Assembly (NCBI RefSeq): GCF_019049285.1
Contig: NZ_JAGMUL010000005.1
Location: 159,652 to 223,651, forward strand
Length of the DNA: 64,000 bases
Direction: 5' to 3'
Source of the DNA: Streptomyces sp. AC550_RSS872
Lineage (GTDB): Bacteria; Actinomycetota; Actinomycetes; Streptomycetales; Streptomycetaceae
The position numbers and the translations under genes are program-made. Positions 8,021 to 16,976 of the stretch are shown here, in pieces. Every line of letters starts with the position of its first letter. The first letter of the stretch is position 1. Below the pieces are notes generated by a model, which was not told where the DNA came from, ran no database searches, and worked only from the letters and a program-made list of their open reading frames with translations.

Positions 8021-9364
8021 CTACTCGTCGCCTCTCGCGTCGTCCGCGAACCGCGCCACCTGGTCGATCAACGGCCGCGCGTCGCCCGACGGCAGCGCCG
8101 TCAGCCGGGGCAGCAGCTGCGCGGTGAGCAGGGTGGACAGGGCCGAGGTGTCCGCGCCGGAACCGTCGGTCCGTACGACCACCGGCTGCGGGGCCTTCCC
8201 GGCGAGGTTCGCGCCCACTTCCAGGCGGCGCCGGGCCAGTTCGTACTGAAGGACCGCGCGGTTGTCGCGGTAGGCCTTGGCGAGGGCACGCTGGGCGCGG
8301 GCCTCGTTCTCGGCGGCGATCAGGCCGCTGCGGCCCCGCGTCTCGATCTCGAACCGCACCCGCTGGGCGTTGGTCTCCTGCTGCTCCAGAAGCTGGGCGA
8401 CCTCCTCGCGGGCCCGGTTCAGCGCGGCCCTGACCTCGACGATCCGGGCGTCCCGCACCTTCTTGGCCCGCTCGATGTCCATGCCCAGCTGGTCGATGCG
8501 GCGCTTGCGGATGAGGCCCCACTCCTGGTCGTACGCCGTGCGCTCCTTGGCGACCCGCTCCCGGGTGGCCAGGTGCTGCTGGTACTGCGCCGGCAGCTGC
8601 ACGTCCGGGATGTTGGAGCCGGTGATGCGTACGCCGTAGCCGGACAGCTGGCGGTTGAGCAGCTCCTGCATGTCGGCCACGTCCGAGCCGCGCAGGTCGT
8701 AGGCGCGCTCGGTGCGCATCTTGCGGGCGCGCTGGCGGATCGCGTCCTGCACGGCGCTGGAGAGCACCAGGTCGAAGTTGCCCGCGCCGATCGTGCGGAC
8801 GAACAGCACGGCGTCGGTGATGCGGAACTTCAGGAAGAACTCGATGGAGCGCAGCGGCACGTTCTCCTGCGTCGGGCAGGCCATCACCGGTGCGGAGTAC
8901 GGGATCTCGGTGGCTGTGTCGACCACGTAGTCGACCCGGGACCACGGGTGCCACAGGTAGTGGCGGCCGGCATCCAGGGTGCGGACGACGGCGCCGTAGC
9001 GGGTCAGCACGCCGTTGGTGCCCTGCTCGATCTCGACGATCGAGGAACGCCACCACCACAGCGCGCCGATCAGCAGCAGCACCACGCCGCCGACGTAGGA
9101 GAGGGTGGCGAGGGTGCCGTAGGCGAGATCCCCGGCGACCGACTCGGACTCCGCCGCGCCCAGCGTCAGCATCACGCCCATGAGCAGGGCGTAGACGCCG
9201 AGCCACAGCGGCAGCATCCACCACAGGCGGCGCCGGTGGCGGGGGATGATGACCGGGATCAGGGTGTCGGCCTCGCCGCCGCGCAGCAGTCGCGCGATGT
9301 CGCTCCAGGGGGCGACCTTCTCGGAGATGACCGACCGACGGTGGCCGGAACGGGCGGTGCTCAC
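8021..9364 (-). CDS. SPFH/band-7 domain membrane protein (second of a pair)
   Basis: A 447-residue protein. Two hydrophobic segments (about 49-68 and 82-106) precede an SPFH domain (~110-300) containing TRYGAVVRTLDAGRHYLWHPW and RSIEFFLKFRITDAVLFV. A charged, Ala/Arg/Glu-rich stretch likely to be coiled coil follows. The family (stomatin, flotillin, HflK/C) forms oligomeric scaffolds in membrane microdomains. The GTG start overlaps the stop of the upstream SPFH gene (GTGA, 4 bp), so the two are co-translated and probably hetero-oligomerise like HflK/HflC. No membrane protease gene is adjacent. The C-terminal 60 residues are divergent. Confidence 0.85.
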   Translation of the reverse strand: MSTARSGHRRSVISEKVAPWSDIARLLRGGEADTLIPVIIPRHRRRLWWMLPLWLGVYALLMGVMLTLGAAESESVAGDLAYGTLATLSYVGGVVLLLIGALWWWRSSIVEIEQGTNGVLTRYGAVVRTLDAGRHYLWHPWSRVDYVVDTATEIPYSAPVMACPTQENVPLRSIEFFLKFRITDAVLFVRTIGAGNFDLVLSSAVQDAIRQRARKMRTERAYDLRGSDVADMQELLNRQLSGYGVRITGSNIPDVQLPAQYQQHLATRERVAKERTAYDQEWGLIRKRRIDQLGMDIERAKKVRDARIVEVRAALNRAREEVAQLLEQQETNAQRVRFEIETRGRSGLIAAENEARAQRALAKAYRDNRAVLQYELARRRLEVGANLAGKAPQPVVVRTDGSGADTSALSTLLTAQLLPRLTALPSGDARPLIDQVARFADDARGDE

Positions 9365-11010
9365 TGGTCGGCCTCCTCGGAGACGTTGGAGCTGTCTGAG
9401 CTGTCGGAGCTGTCGGTCGCTGCGGCCTGGTCGCGCTGGTCGGGGACCTGCGGCACCGTCGGCCGGTCCGCGGCCAGCAGCGCGCCGATCTCCGCCTCGC
9501 GCGAGGCGATCCGCTCGGACACCTCGGCGAGACGCGCCCGCACGGCGGCCATGTCCTCGTCGGTGAACAGTTCCGTCCCGCGCTCGCCGATCAGCTCGCG
9601 GGCCAGCTCCAGGAAGTCGATCCCCGCGTCCGCCGAGCCGCCGATACGGACCAGGCGGGGCAGATGGTCGGCGACCTGCTCCAGGGTGTCCAGCACCTGC
9701 TGCTGGTAGCGGTACTCCAGGATCTCCGGTGCCTCCGCGGCGGTCACCGCGCGGATGTCGAGAGCCTGGGCCTCCAGCAGGGCCGCGTTGGCCTTGGCCT
9801 CCGACTCGGCCTGGACGTAGCGCTGCCGGGCGAGGGCCTCGGCGCGGTTGGTCTCGCGCTCCACGGCCGTGTCCATCTGCGCCTGGTACTGGGCGATGTC
9901 GGCCTGGATCGCGGACAACGTCTCCTGGCTGGAGGCGAGTTCCCGGGTGAGGTCACCCTCGTCCTGCTCCTTGCGGAGCTGGAGCGCGTACTCGTGTGTG
10001 TACGCCTCCTTGGCCACCCGCACCATCTCGGGCGCCGCCAGGTCCATGCGGTAGCGCTGGTCGGAGGGCTCGGCGTGGGTGATGTTGGCGTTGGTCAGCT
10101 CGACGGCCGGGCGGAACTGCTGATTGAGCAGGTCCAGCAGGCGGCCGGTGTCCTCGCCGACCATGTCGTAGATGCCGGCGGCTTCCTGCTCGTAGACGAG
10201 GGTGCGGATCGTCTCGCTCACCGCGTTGCTCAGCTTCTCCTCGAAGCCGCGCACCGCGCCCAGGGTGTAGACGAATTCGGTCGGGTCGCTGATCCGGAAC
10301 TGGATGAACAGGTCGATCGACGCCTTCACGCCGCCCTTGGTCGGTGCCTCGCGCACCGGCGCGTTGAACGGGTACTCGATCGTGGTGTTGACGATGTACG
10401 ACACCCGCTTCCACGGGCTCAGCAGCACGATCCGGCCGGGGCCGACGACCTTCTCCAGCTTGCCGAAGCGGGTGATCAGCGCCTGGCAGCCGTCCGGCAC
10501 CATGACCATGCCCTGGCGCCACCACACGAAGGCGGCGGCGAGCAGGGCGATGAGCCAGGAGTGCACGCCGAACAGCGGGTTGGTCAGCACGTCGGCACCG
10601 GAGGACCCGACGATGGCCGCGCCCACCAGGCTCAGCACGAGCAGCGTCAGCACCGGCAGCATGGAGACGATGGAGCGGCCCTTGGGGATCACCATCGGGC
10701 AGATGGCGTGCACCACCTCGCCGCCCTCGCGCACCTGCTCGCTGCGGCCGAGCGCCTCACCGGCCTCGTCCAGCGGCACCGTCTTCTGCCGCATGACGGT
10801 GGCGGTGGATCCGCCCTGCTCCCGGGCGGCCAGGAAGTCGGCCGGGTCGATGGCCCAGCCCTGCGCGTCGTACTCCTCGCCGCCTTCGCGTGACCTGCGT
10901 CCGCCGGCCTGCCGCTGTAGTTCCTCCTGCGCGGCCTTCCGCGGATCGGTGCCGGAGGCGACGGCCTCGGCGACGCGTCGTGCGCCCTGTTTGGCGCGCG
11001 CTCGTGCCAC
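9361..11010 (-). CDS. SPFH/band-7 domain membrane protein (first of a pair)
   Basis: A 549-residue protein. The N-terminal 110 residues are soluble and charged. Two membrane segments follow (~118-138, ~150-166), then an SPFH domain with ALITRFGKLEKVVGPGRIVLLSPW and SIDLFIQFRISDPTEFVYT, and a long Ala/Glu/Gln-rich helical region (~330-430) typical of flotillin-like coiled coils. The Asp/Ser-rich end (DSSDSSDSSN) is low complexity. The GTG start at 11010 has GGGGGAACC upstream. With its overlapping partner it forms a two-subunit microdomain scaffold by analogy with HflKC. The N-terminal soluble extension is unusual for stomatins and may bind a cytosolic partner. Confidence 0.85.
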   Translation of the reverse strand: MARARAKQGARRVAEAVASGTDPRKAAQEELQRQAGGRRSREGGEEYDAQGWAIDPADFLAAREQGGSTATVMRQKTVPLDEAGEALGRSEQVREGGEVVHAICPMVIPKGRSIVSMLPVLTLLVLSLVGAAIVGSSGADVLTNPLFGVHSWLIALLAAAFVWWRQGMVMVPDGCQALITRFGKLEKVVGPGRIVLLSPWKRVSYIVNTTIEYPFNAPVREAPTKGGVKASIDLFIQFRISDPTEFVYTLGAVRGFEEKLSNAVSETIRTLVYEQEAAGIYDMVGEDTGRLLDLLNQQFRPAVELTNANITHAEPSDQRYRMDLAAPEMVRVAKEAYTHEYALQLRKEQDEGDLTRELASSQETLSAIQADIAQYQAQMDTAVERETNRAEALARQRYVQAESEAKANAALLEAQALDIRAVTAAEAPEILEYRYQQQVLDTLEQVADHLPRLVRIGGSADAGIDFLELARELIGERGTELFTDEDMAAVRARLAEVSERIASREAEIGALLAADRPTVPQVPDQRDQAAATDSSDSSDSSNVSEEADQ

Positions 11011-11194
11011 GGTTCCCCCTTGTGTTGCGATGCCCGTTGGATGCGGGTCCTACTGGTGATACACCGGTCGGGCCGATGTGGTTCCAGTCATCCCACATCA
11101 TGATCCGGACAAAGGTAAGGGGGTGCCCCGCACAGTTACCGATCGGTATCGCTGCCGGGACCCGGAAGCGTGCCCCGTCAGGGACCGGGAGGGA

Positions 11195-11500
11195 CTAGGA
11201 GGAAGCCCGGCCCTGCGCCCGGGTCGCCTCGTCGGCCACGTCGTCCTCCTGGCTGCGGTTGGCCTCCAGGTTGGCCTTCACGCGGTCGACCTTCTGCACG
11301 ATCTGAACGGACGCGCGGTCACGTTCCTTGCGCAGGACGACGAAGCTGATCGGGGCCGAGATCAACAGGGCGAGCAGGACGACCCACATGCCGTTGGAAT
11401 CGCCGAGGCCGCGCGGTGCGACGCCGGAGTAGACGAGGCCCCAGACGACCACGAGGCAGCCCGCGAAGATCCCGAGGCGCATCAGTGTGTAGCGGAGCAT
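11195..11500 (-). CDS. DUF4229 small membrane protein
   Basis: A 101-residue protein with two transmembrane helices (residues ~7-25 and ~38-58), separated by a short loop containing GDSNGMW, then a basic and acidic cytosolic tail (LRKERDRASVQIVQKVDRVKANLEAN). This pattern is the DUF4229 family found across Streptomyces; no function is known. An earlier in-frame ATG at 11548 exists, but the ATG at 11500 directly begins the hydrophobic helix and matches family length. It lies between the GNAT gene and the SPFH pair on the same strand, so co-expression with the SPFH scaffold is possible. Confidence 0.75.
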   Translation of the reverse strand: MLRYTLMRLGIFAGCLVVVWGLVYSGVAPRGLGDSNGMWVVLLALLISAPISFVVLRKERDRASVQIVQKVDRVKANLEANRSQEDDVADEATRAQGRASS

Positions 11501-11596
11501 CTCAATCCACTCTTCCGATTCCAAAAGGGCCGCTGTCCAGTGAAGCACGCGCGACCCTCGATCTTGCAGGGGGGTCGGCGGGCGGTCAGCAGGGGG

Positions 11597-12121
11597 TCAG
11601 ACGAGAGGGAGCAGCATGATCACGTCGTCCCGGTCGTCGCCCGGCCCGACCCTGATGGCGCCCGGGATCCGGCCGACCTCCTTGTAGCCGCAGGAGCCGT
11701 AGAACCGCTCCAGGCCGAGGCCGCCCCGGCAGGTGAGCCGTACCGCCTCGATGCCGTCGAAGGTGCGGGCCGCCTGCTCGGCGGCCGTCAGCAGGTCGCG
11801 GCCGTAGCCCTTGCCATGGTGCCGGGGGTGCACCATCACCGTGTACAGCCAGGCCCAGTGGGTCATCAGCCGGTGGGTGTTGAAGGTGAAGAAGGCCGTC
11901 GCGGCCACCTCGCCCGCCTCGTCGTGCCCGACCAGCAGCCGGGTGCGGCCGTCGGCCATGGCCGTGAGGTGCTGAAGCAGCGACGGCCGGACCGCCTCCC
12001 GTGTCACGGGCGGTACGAAGCCGACGGCTCCGCCCGCGTTGGAGACGTCGGTCCACAGGTCGAGGACGCCGTCGCGCAGGGCGGGAGTGACGGCCGGGTC
12101 GAGTGTGAAAGTAAGGGACAC
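11597..12121 (-). CDS. GNAT-family N-acetyltransferase
   Basis: A 174-residue GCN5-related acetyltransferase. Motif A is visible as LYTVMVHPRHHGKGYGRDLL, residues ~91-110, the pyrophosphate loop for acetyl-CoA. It is followed by GIEAVRLTCRGG and LERFYGSCGYKEVGR, the usual C-terminal strand-helix motif B. The GTG start at 12121 lies 17 bp after the UdgX stop, suggesting cotranscription. The acceptor (small amine, peptide or protein) cannot be deduced. Confidence 0.88.
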   Translation of the reverse strand: MSLTFTLDPAVTPALRDGVLDLWTDVSNAGGAVGFVPPVTREAVRPSLLQHLTAMADGRTRLLVGHDEAGEVAATAFFTFNTHRLMTHWAWLYTVMVHPRHHGKGYGRDLLTAAEQAARTFDGIEAVRLTCRGGLGLERFYGSCGYKEVGRIPGAIRVGPGDDRDDVIMLLPLV

Positions 12122-12137
12122 CGCGCCATCGTAACCA

Positions 12138-12800
12138 TTACGACAGGGCTCGTGCCGCCACTTTCAGATCGGAGACCAGCCCCTCGTACGCCGCCTTGCG
12201 GTCCGCGTCGTCCCGCGCCCGCAGCACCGACGACGGATGCACCGTGGCCACCAGCTTCTCCGGCCGCCCGTGGACCTCCCGCTCCAGCACCGCCCCGCGC
12301 ACCTCCCCGACCCGGAACGACGACCCCAGCAGCGCCTTGCCCGCGCTCGCCCCCAGCAGCACGATCAACTCGGGCTCGACGACGGCCAGCTCGGCGGCCA
12401 GCCAGGGGCCGCACGCCGTCATCTCGCGCAAGGTGGGCGCCTTGTGGATACGGCGCTTGCGGGGCTCGGCCTGCGTGAACTTGAAGTGCTTCACGGCGTT
12501 GGTCACATAGGCCTCGCCGGGGTCGATGCCGGCCTCCGCGAGGGCCCGGTCGAGCAGCCTCCCGGCAGGACCCACGAAGGGCTTGCCCTGCCGGTCCTCC
12601 TGGTCGCCGGGCTGCTCGCCGACGAGCATCACGCGTGCTTGCGTCGTCCCGGCGCCGAACACCGTCTGTGTGGCGTCCCGGTGCAGCGGACAACCCCGGC
12701 ATTCGGCGGCGGCCCGGCGCAGGGCGGGAAGGCCGCGGGCCCCCTCCGGGACGAACGGTTCTGCGGTGTAGGCGTCCTCAGGCGCTCGGGTGGTCACCAT
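12138..12800 (-). CDS. udgX: UdgX-type uracil-DNA glycosylase
   Basis: About 220 residues with the family 4-like uracil-DNA glycosylase core: LVGEQPGDQED (uracil-recognition motif), AYVTNAVKHFKF, and the C-terminal TVHPSSVLR. The diagnostic UdgX insertion KRRIH is present at residues ~121-125; in characterised mycobacterial UdgX its His attacks the abasic sugar, leaving the enzyme covalently trapped on DNA. The CRGC pair near residue 35 and TACG near 137 are candidate iron-sulphur ligands. A His in NAVKH sits where family 4 enzymes carry another Cys. The start at 12800 (MVTTRAPEDAY) is favoured; an in-frame ATG at 12836 is possible. It removes uracil from DNA, probably in repair. Confidence 0.9.
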   Translation of the reverse strand: MVTTRAPEDAYTAEPFVPEGARGLPALRRAAAECRGCPLHRDATQTVFGAGTTQARVMLVGEQPGDQEDRQGKPFVGPAGRLLDRALAEAGIDPGEAYVTNAVKHFKFTQAEPRKRRIHKAPTLREMTACGPWLAAELAVVEPELIVLLGASAGKALLGSSFRVGEVRGAVLEREVHGRPEKLVATVHPSSVLRARDDADRKAAYEGLVSDLKVAARALS

Positions 12801-12864
12801 GGCGTCCGAGTACCCGCCGCAGGGAGTCGGACCCATGTCGTCTGCGGGTGCGCAGGGGCTGGAC

Positions 12865-14028
12865 TCACACGCGCATGGGCTGCGGCGCCTCCCTGCGCGC
12901 CGGGTCCGGGCCGTCGTACTCCCGGATGATCTCGTAGCGCGTGTTCCGCTCCACCGGCCTGAAGCCCGCGTCCCGGATCAGGTCCAGCAGATCCTCACGG
13001 GTCAGCTTGTTCGGCGTGCCGTAGTTGTCGGCGTCGTGCGTGATCTTGTACTCGACGACCGAGCCGTCCATGTCGTCGGCACCGTGCTGGAGGGCCAGCT
13101 GGGCGGTCTGGACGCCGTGCATCACCCAGAAGACCTTGACGTGCGGGACGTTGTCGAAGAGCAGACGGGAGACGGCGAAGGTCTTGAGGGCCTCCGCGCC
13201 GGTCGCCATCTGGGTGCGCGCCTGGAGGCGGTTGCGTACCTTGCCGTCCTTCATGTCGACGAAGTCGTGCTGGTAGCGCAGCGGGATGAAGACCTGGAAG
13301 CCGCCCGTCTCGTCCTGGAGCTCACGCAGGCGCAGAACGTGGTCGACGCGGTGCCGCGGCTCCTCGATGTGGCCGTACAGCATGGTGCACGGGGTCTTCA
13401 GACCCTTCTCGTGCGCCAGGCGGTGGATCCGGGACCAGTCCTCCCAGTGGGTGCGGTGGTCCACGATGTGCTGACGGACCTCCCAGTCGAAGATCTCGGC
13501 GCCGCCGCCGGTCAGCGACTCCAGGCCCGCGTCGATCAGCTCGTCCAGGATCTCGGAGGCCGACAGACCGCTGATCGTCTCGAAGTGGTGGATCTCCGTG
13601 GCCGTGAAGGCCTTCAGGGAGACGTCCGGGAGGACGGCCTTCAGCTCCCGCAGCGAGCGCGGGTAGTAGCGCCAGGGGAGGTTCGGGTGCAGGCCGTTGA
13701 CGATGTGCAGCTCGGTGAGGTTGTCCGACTCCATCGCCTTGGCGAGCTTGACGGCCTCCTCGATGCGCATCGTGTACGCGTCCTTCTCCCCCGGCTTGCG
13801 CTGGAAGGAGCAGTACGCGCAGGAGGCCGTGCAGACGTTCGTCATGTTGAGGTGCCGGTTGACGTTGAAGTGGACGACGTCACCGTTCTTGCGCGTGCGC
13901 ACCTCGTGCGCGAGCCCGCCCAGCCACGCCAGGTCGTCCGACTCGTACAGCGCGATGCCGTCCTCACGGGTCAGCCGTTCACCGGCCCTGACCTTGTCCT
14001 CCAGCTCGCGCTTGAGCCCGACGTCCAT
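12865..14028 (-). CDS. mqnE: Aminofutalosine synthase MqnE (radical SAM)
   Basis: A 387-residue radical SAM enzyme with the CTASCAYCSF cluster motif (CxxxCxxC) near residue 65. Flanking signatures TELHIVNGLHPNLPW and FKAFTATEIHHF-like segments are typical of the MqnC/MqnE/CofH group. MqnE joins 3-(1-carboxyvinyloxy)benzoate to S-adenosylmethionine, giving 6-amino-6-deoxyfutalosine, the entry step of the futalosine menaquinone route. The neighbouring UbiX-, UbiA- and UbiD-like genes of the same pathway fix its identity as MqnE rather than MqnC. The start at 14028 was chosen because GAGAGGTG lies seven bases upstream; an in-frame ATG at 14079 lacks this. Confidence 0.95.
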   Translation of the reverse strand: MDVGLKRELEDKVRAGERLTREDGIALYESDDLAWLGGLAHEVRTRKNGDVVHFNVNRHLNMTNVCTASCAYCSFQRKPGEKDAYTMRIEEAVKLAKAMESDNLTELHIVNGLHPNLPWRYYPRSLRELKAVLPDVSLKAFTATEIHHFETISGLSASEILDELIDAGLESLTGGGAEIFDWEVRQHIVDHRTHWEDWSRIHRLAHEKGLKTPCTMLYGHIEEPRHRVDHVLRLRELQDETGGFQVFIPLRYQHDFVDMKDGKVRNRLQARTQMATGAEALKTFAVSRLLFDNVPHVKVFWVMHGVQTAQLALQHGADDMDGSVVEYKITHDADNYGTPNKLTREDLLDLIRDAGFRPVERNTRYEIIREYDGPDPARREAPQPMRV

Positions 14029-14087
14029 GCCCACACCTCTCTCCGACGACACCGACGATGTCTCCGACGACTTCGACAACCGTACGT

Positions 14088-14543
14088 CTAGACCTCTTCA
14101 GGCAGTTGCCCGACCCGGTTCTCCCACTTCGTGGAGAGCACGATCGTCGTACGGGTCCGGGAGACGCCCACGGTGCCGCTGAGCCGTCGGATGATCTTCT
14201 CCAGGCCGTCCACGTCGGCAGCGCGCACCTTGAGCATGTACGAGTCGTCACCCGCGATGAACCAGCAGTCCTCGATCTCGCCCAGGTCCCGCAGCCGGTT
14301 CGCCACGTCCTCGTGGTCGGTGGCGTCGGAGAGCGAGATGCCGATCAGCGCGGTGACGCCGAGGCCGAGCGAGGCGGCGTCGACGGTGGCGCGGTAGCCG
14401 GTGATGACGCCGGCCGCCTCCAGCCGGTTGATGCGGTCGGTGACGCTGGGTCCCGACAGGCCGACGAGGCGTCCCAGCTCCGCGTAGGAGGCCCGGCCGT
14501 TCTCCCTCAGGGCCTGGATGAGCTGCCTGTCCACCGCGTCCAT
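14088..14543 (-). CDS. Lrp/AsnC-family transcriptional regulator
   Basis: A 151-residue feast/famine regulator. The N-terminal winged helix reads DAVDRQLIQALRENGRASYAELGRLVGLSGPSVTDRINRLE. The C-terminal RAM (ligand-binding) domain shows LGLGVTALIGISLSD and AGDDSYMLKVRAADVDGLE. It probably binds an amino acid or related metabolite and acts as a dimer or octamer. The start at 14543 follows GGAAGG at suitable spacing. It sits between mqnE and the UbiX-like gene, on the same strand, and is a natural candidate for controlling the menaquinone genes. That is an inference from position only. Confidence 0.93.
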   Translation of the reverse strand: MDAVDRQLIQALRENGRASYAELGRLVGLSGPSVTDRINRLEAAGVITGYRATVDAASLGLGVTALIGISLSDATDHEDVANRLRDLGEIEDCWFIAGDDSYMLKVRAADVDGLEKIIRRLSGTVGVSRTRTTIVLSTKWENRVGQLPEEV

Positions 14544-14645
14544 GCGATTCGAAGCCTTCCGCTGAAGAGTTCCAGAAGTGATGAGAGTCAATGACGAGAG
14601 GAAGTGATGAGGGGTACTGCGACTTCCCCCTCCTGTCGACCTGCC

Positions 14646-15320
14646 TTATGTGCCGTGGCCCAGCTCGCCCTTCCACCGCCGGTACAGCCCGTGCTCGACG
14701 CCCGCCGCGTCCAGGACGCGTCCGGCGACGAAGTCCACGAGGTCCTGGATGTGGGTCGCGCCCGCGTAGAAGCCCGGAGACGCCGGTACGACGCTGGCGC
14801 CGGCGTCGTCCAGTGCGACGAGATGCCGGAGGGTCTGACCGTTCAGCGGGGTTTCCCGTACGGCCACGACCAGCTTGCGGCGTTCCTTGAGGGTGACGCT
14901 CGCCGCGCGCTGGAGGAGGTCCTTGGACAGCCCGAGCGCGACGCCCGCGACACAGGCCGTCGAGGCGGGCACGATGAGCATGCCCTTGACGGGGTACGAC
15001 CCGGACGACGGCCCGGCCGCGAGGTCCCCCGCGCTCCAGTGCCGTACGCCGGCGATGTCGACCTCGAAGGCCCCGGGCTTGCCGTCGGCCCCGCGGGACA
15101 GCCATTCCCGCAGGTCGGCCTCCCAGTGGGCGTCGCGGAACGGGATCCCCGTCTCGTCGAGCAGCGTGAGCCGTGACGCCCTGCTGACGACCAGGTCGAC
15201 ACTCTCCCCGGCGGCGAGGAGCGCGCGCAGCACCGCGGCGGCGTATGGAGTGCCGGAAGCGCCGGACACCCCTACGATCCAAGGCGTACGCGGCGTCTCT
15301 CCTGGCTTGACTGGGTTCAC
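14646..15320 (-). CDS. mqnM: UbiX-like flavin prenyltransferase of the menaquinone pathway
   Basis: A protein of about 224 residues in the UbiX/Pad1 family. It has VGVSGASGTPYAAAVLRAL (phosphate/FMN loop) near residue 13, MLIVPASTACVAGVALGLSKDLLQRAASVTLKE mid-protein, and RETPLN followed by the C-terminal helix, all classical UbiX motifs. UbiX makes prenylated FMN from FMN and dimethylallyl phosphate for its UbiD partner, here the mqnL product. The GTG at 15320 (VNPVKPGETP) gives the family length; an ATG at 15362 would extend into the rhomboid promoter region. The mqnM symbol follows published use for the Streptomyces UbiX homologue. Confidence 0.9.
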   Translation of the reverse strand: MNPVKPGETPRTPWIVGVSGASGTPYAAAVLRALLAAGESVDLVVSRASRLTLLDETGIPFRDAHWEADLREWLSRGADGKPGAFEVDIAGVRHWSAGDLAAGPSSGSYPVKGMLIVPASTACVAGVALGLSKDLLQRAASVTLKERRKLVVAVRETPLNGQTLRHLVALDDAGASVVPASPGFYAGATHIQDLVDFVAGRVLDAAGVEHGLYRRWKGELGHGT

Positions 15321-15412
15321 GACACCGAGCCTATCCGGCGTCGCGGGGTGGGAACCGACCAAGGGTGGCCGGGCGTTCCCCGTTTGGGGACGAGTTGGAC
15401 GGTGGGGTTGCC

Positions 15413-16036
15413 ATGCGGGGTACGTGGGGTGCGGAGCGCGAGTGGTCGCGAGGTGAACGCGCGCTGACAGCGGCCAAGCTGATGCTGGGCTGGGTCGCGC
15501 TGCTGTGGCTGCTGGAAGTGGCCGACGTGGCCAGCGGACACGCCCTCGACGGCTTCGGCATCGTCCCGCGCACCCCGTCCGAGCTGGTGGACGTCGTCCC
15601 GGCGTCCTTCATCCACTTCGGCTTCGCCCATGTCGCCGCGAACAGCGTGCCGCTGCTGGCCCTCGGGTTCCTCGCGGCCCTCGGGGGCATACGCCGGTTC
15701 GCCGCCGTCTGCGCCCTGATCATCGTCGCGGACGGCCTCGGGGTGTGGCTGATATCGCCGTCCGGCACCAACACCGCGGGCGCCTCCGGCCTGATCTTCG
15801 GCCTCTTCGGCTTCCTCCTGATCACCGGTTTCGTGGAGCGCCGCCCGCTCGGCGTCCTGGTCGGCCTCCTGGTCGCCGCCATCTGGGGCGGCACCATGCT
15901 GGCAGGCCTCGCCCCGACCCAGTCCGGCATCAGCTGGCAGGGGCATCTGGTGGGGCTGGCGGCGGGCGTTGCGGCGGCGTTCGTCCTGCGCCGCCGGGCA
16001 GCCGGGCCCGCCCTCAGGACCGGGGGCGGGCTTTAG
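15413..16036 (+). CDS. Rhomboid-family intramembrane serine protease
   Basis: A 207-residue polytopic protein with about six transmembrane helices. Rhomboid hallmarks are present: HFGFAHVAANSVPLL (HxxxN in helix 2), the nucleophile in TAGASGLIFGLFG near residue 125, and the catalytic His in WQGHLVGLAAG near 182. It cleaves transmembrane helices of substrates within the membrane. The start at 15413 has GGTGGGG upstream; an earlier ATG at 15365 overlaps the region before the oppositely oriented UbiX gene. It is the only plus-strand gene inside the menaquinone block, convergent with mqnP. Confidence 0.9.
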   Translation: MRGTWGAEREWSRGERALTAAKLMLGWVALLWLLEVADVASGHALDGFGIVPRTPSELVDVVPASFIHFGFAHVAANSVPLLALGFLAALGGIRRFAAVCALIIVADGLGVWLISPSGTNTAGASGLIFGLFGFLLITGFVERRPLGVLVGLLVAAIWGGTMLAGLAPTQSGISWQGHLVGLAAGVAAAFVLRRRAAGPALRTGGGL

Positions 16037-16073
16037 GGCCGACGGACGTCGGTCAGACCGTCAGACCCCGGAC

Positions 16074-16976
16074 TCAGACCGTCAGCCCCCGGAGCAGGAG
16101 ATCAAGCAGCGCACACACGAACAGGGCGATCCCGATGAACCCGTTGACGCTGAAGAACGCCCTGTTCAGACGGGACAGGTCATGCGGCCGCACGATCGAG
16201 TGCTCGTACCCGAACGCGGCGGCGATGATCAGCAGGCCCAGCCAGAAGAGCGCGCCCGCGTCCGTGGCGAGGGCGTACCAGACGAACAGGGCCGTCGTCA
16301 CCGCGTGACAGACGCGCGCGCCCCAGATCGCCGCCGGGATGCCGAAGCGGGCCGGGACCGACATGACGCCGATCTCGCGGTCGGCCTCGACGTCCTGGCA
16401 GGCGTAGATCAGGTCGAAGCCGCCGATCCAGATGCCCACCGCGAGGCCGAGGATCACCGCGTCCCAGGACCAGGACCCGGTGATCGCCAGCCAGCCGCCG
16501 ACCGGGCCCATCGCCTGGGCGAGGCCCAGGATGGCCTGGGGGAAGTTCGTGAACCGTTTGCCGTAGGGGTAGACCACCATCGGGATCACCGCGATGGGGG
16601 CGAGGGCGAGGCAGAGGGGGTTCAGCAGCGCCGCCGAGCCCAGGAAGATCACCAGCGCGATCAGGGCGCCGGTCCAGGCGTGCCGGACCGACATCGCGCC
16701 GGTCACCAGCTCGCGGTGGGCGGTGCGCGGGTTCCGCGCGTCGATCTCGCGGTCGATGATCCGGTTGACCGCCATGGCGAAGGTCCGCAGGCCCACCATG
16801 CAGATGGTGACCAGCAGCAGCCGGCCCCAGTGGATGTTCCTGTCCCACTGGAACATGGCCGTCAGCGCGGCGATGTACGCGAAGGGCAGCGCGAACACCG
16901 AGTGCTCGATCATCACGAGGCGCAGGAACGCCTTCGTACGTCCTGGCTGCGGGATCGCGGCGGAGGCGCTGCTCAC
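16074..16976 (-). CDS. mqnP: UbiA-family polyprenyltransferase of menaquinone synthesis (MqnP)
   Basis: A 300-residue membrane prenyltransferase with eight or nine hydrophobic helices. The first Asp-rich motif is NRIIDREIDARNPRT near residue 75, the second DLIYACQDVEADREIG near residue 195; together they bind the Mg-diphosphate of the polyprenyl donor. It should attach the polyprenyl chain to a dihydroxynaphthoate-type acceptor in the futalosine route. It starts with GTG at 16976, overlapping the mqnL stop by 4 bp (GTGA) and preceded by GGAAGGAGT. The overlap indicates coupling of these two late-pathway genes. Confidence 0.93.
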   Translation of the reverse strand: MSSASAAIPQPGRTKAFLRLVMIEHSVFALPFAYIAALTAMFQWDRNIHWGRLLLVTICMVGLRTFAMAVNRIIDREIDARNPRTAHRELVTGAMSVRHAWTGALIALVIFLGSAALLNPLCLALAPIAVIPMVVYPYGKRFTNFPQAILGLAQAMGPVGGWLAITGSWSWDAVILGLAVGIWIGGFDLIYACQDVEADREIGVMSVPARFGIPAAIWGARVCHAVTTALFVWYALATDAGALFWLGLLIIAAAFGYEHSIVRPHDLSRLNRAFFSVNGFIGIALFVCALLDLLLRGLTV

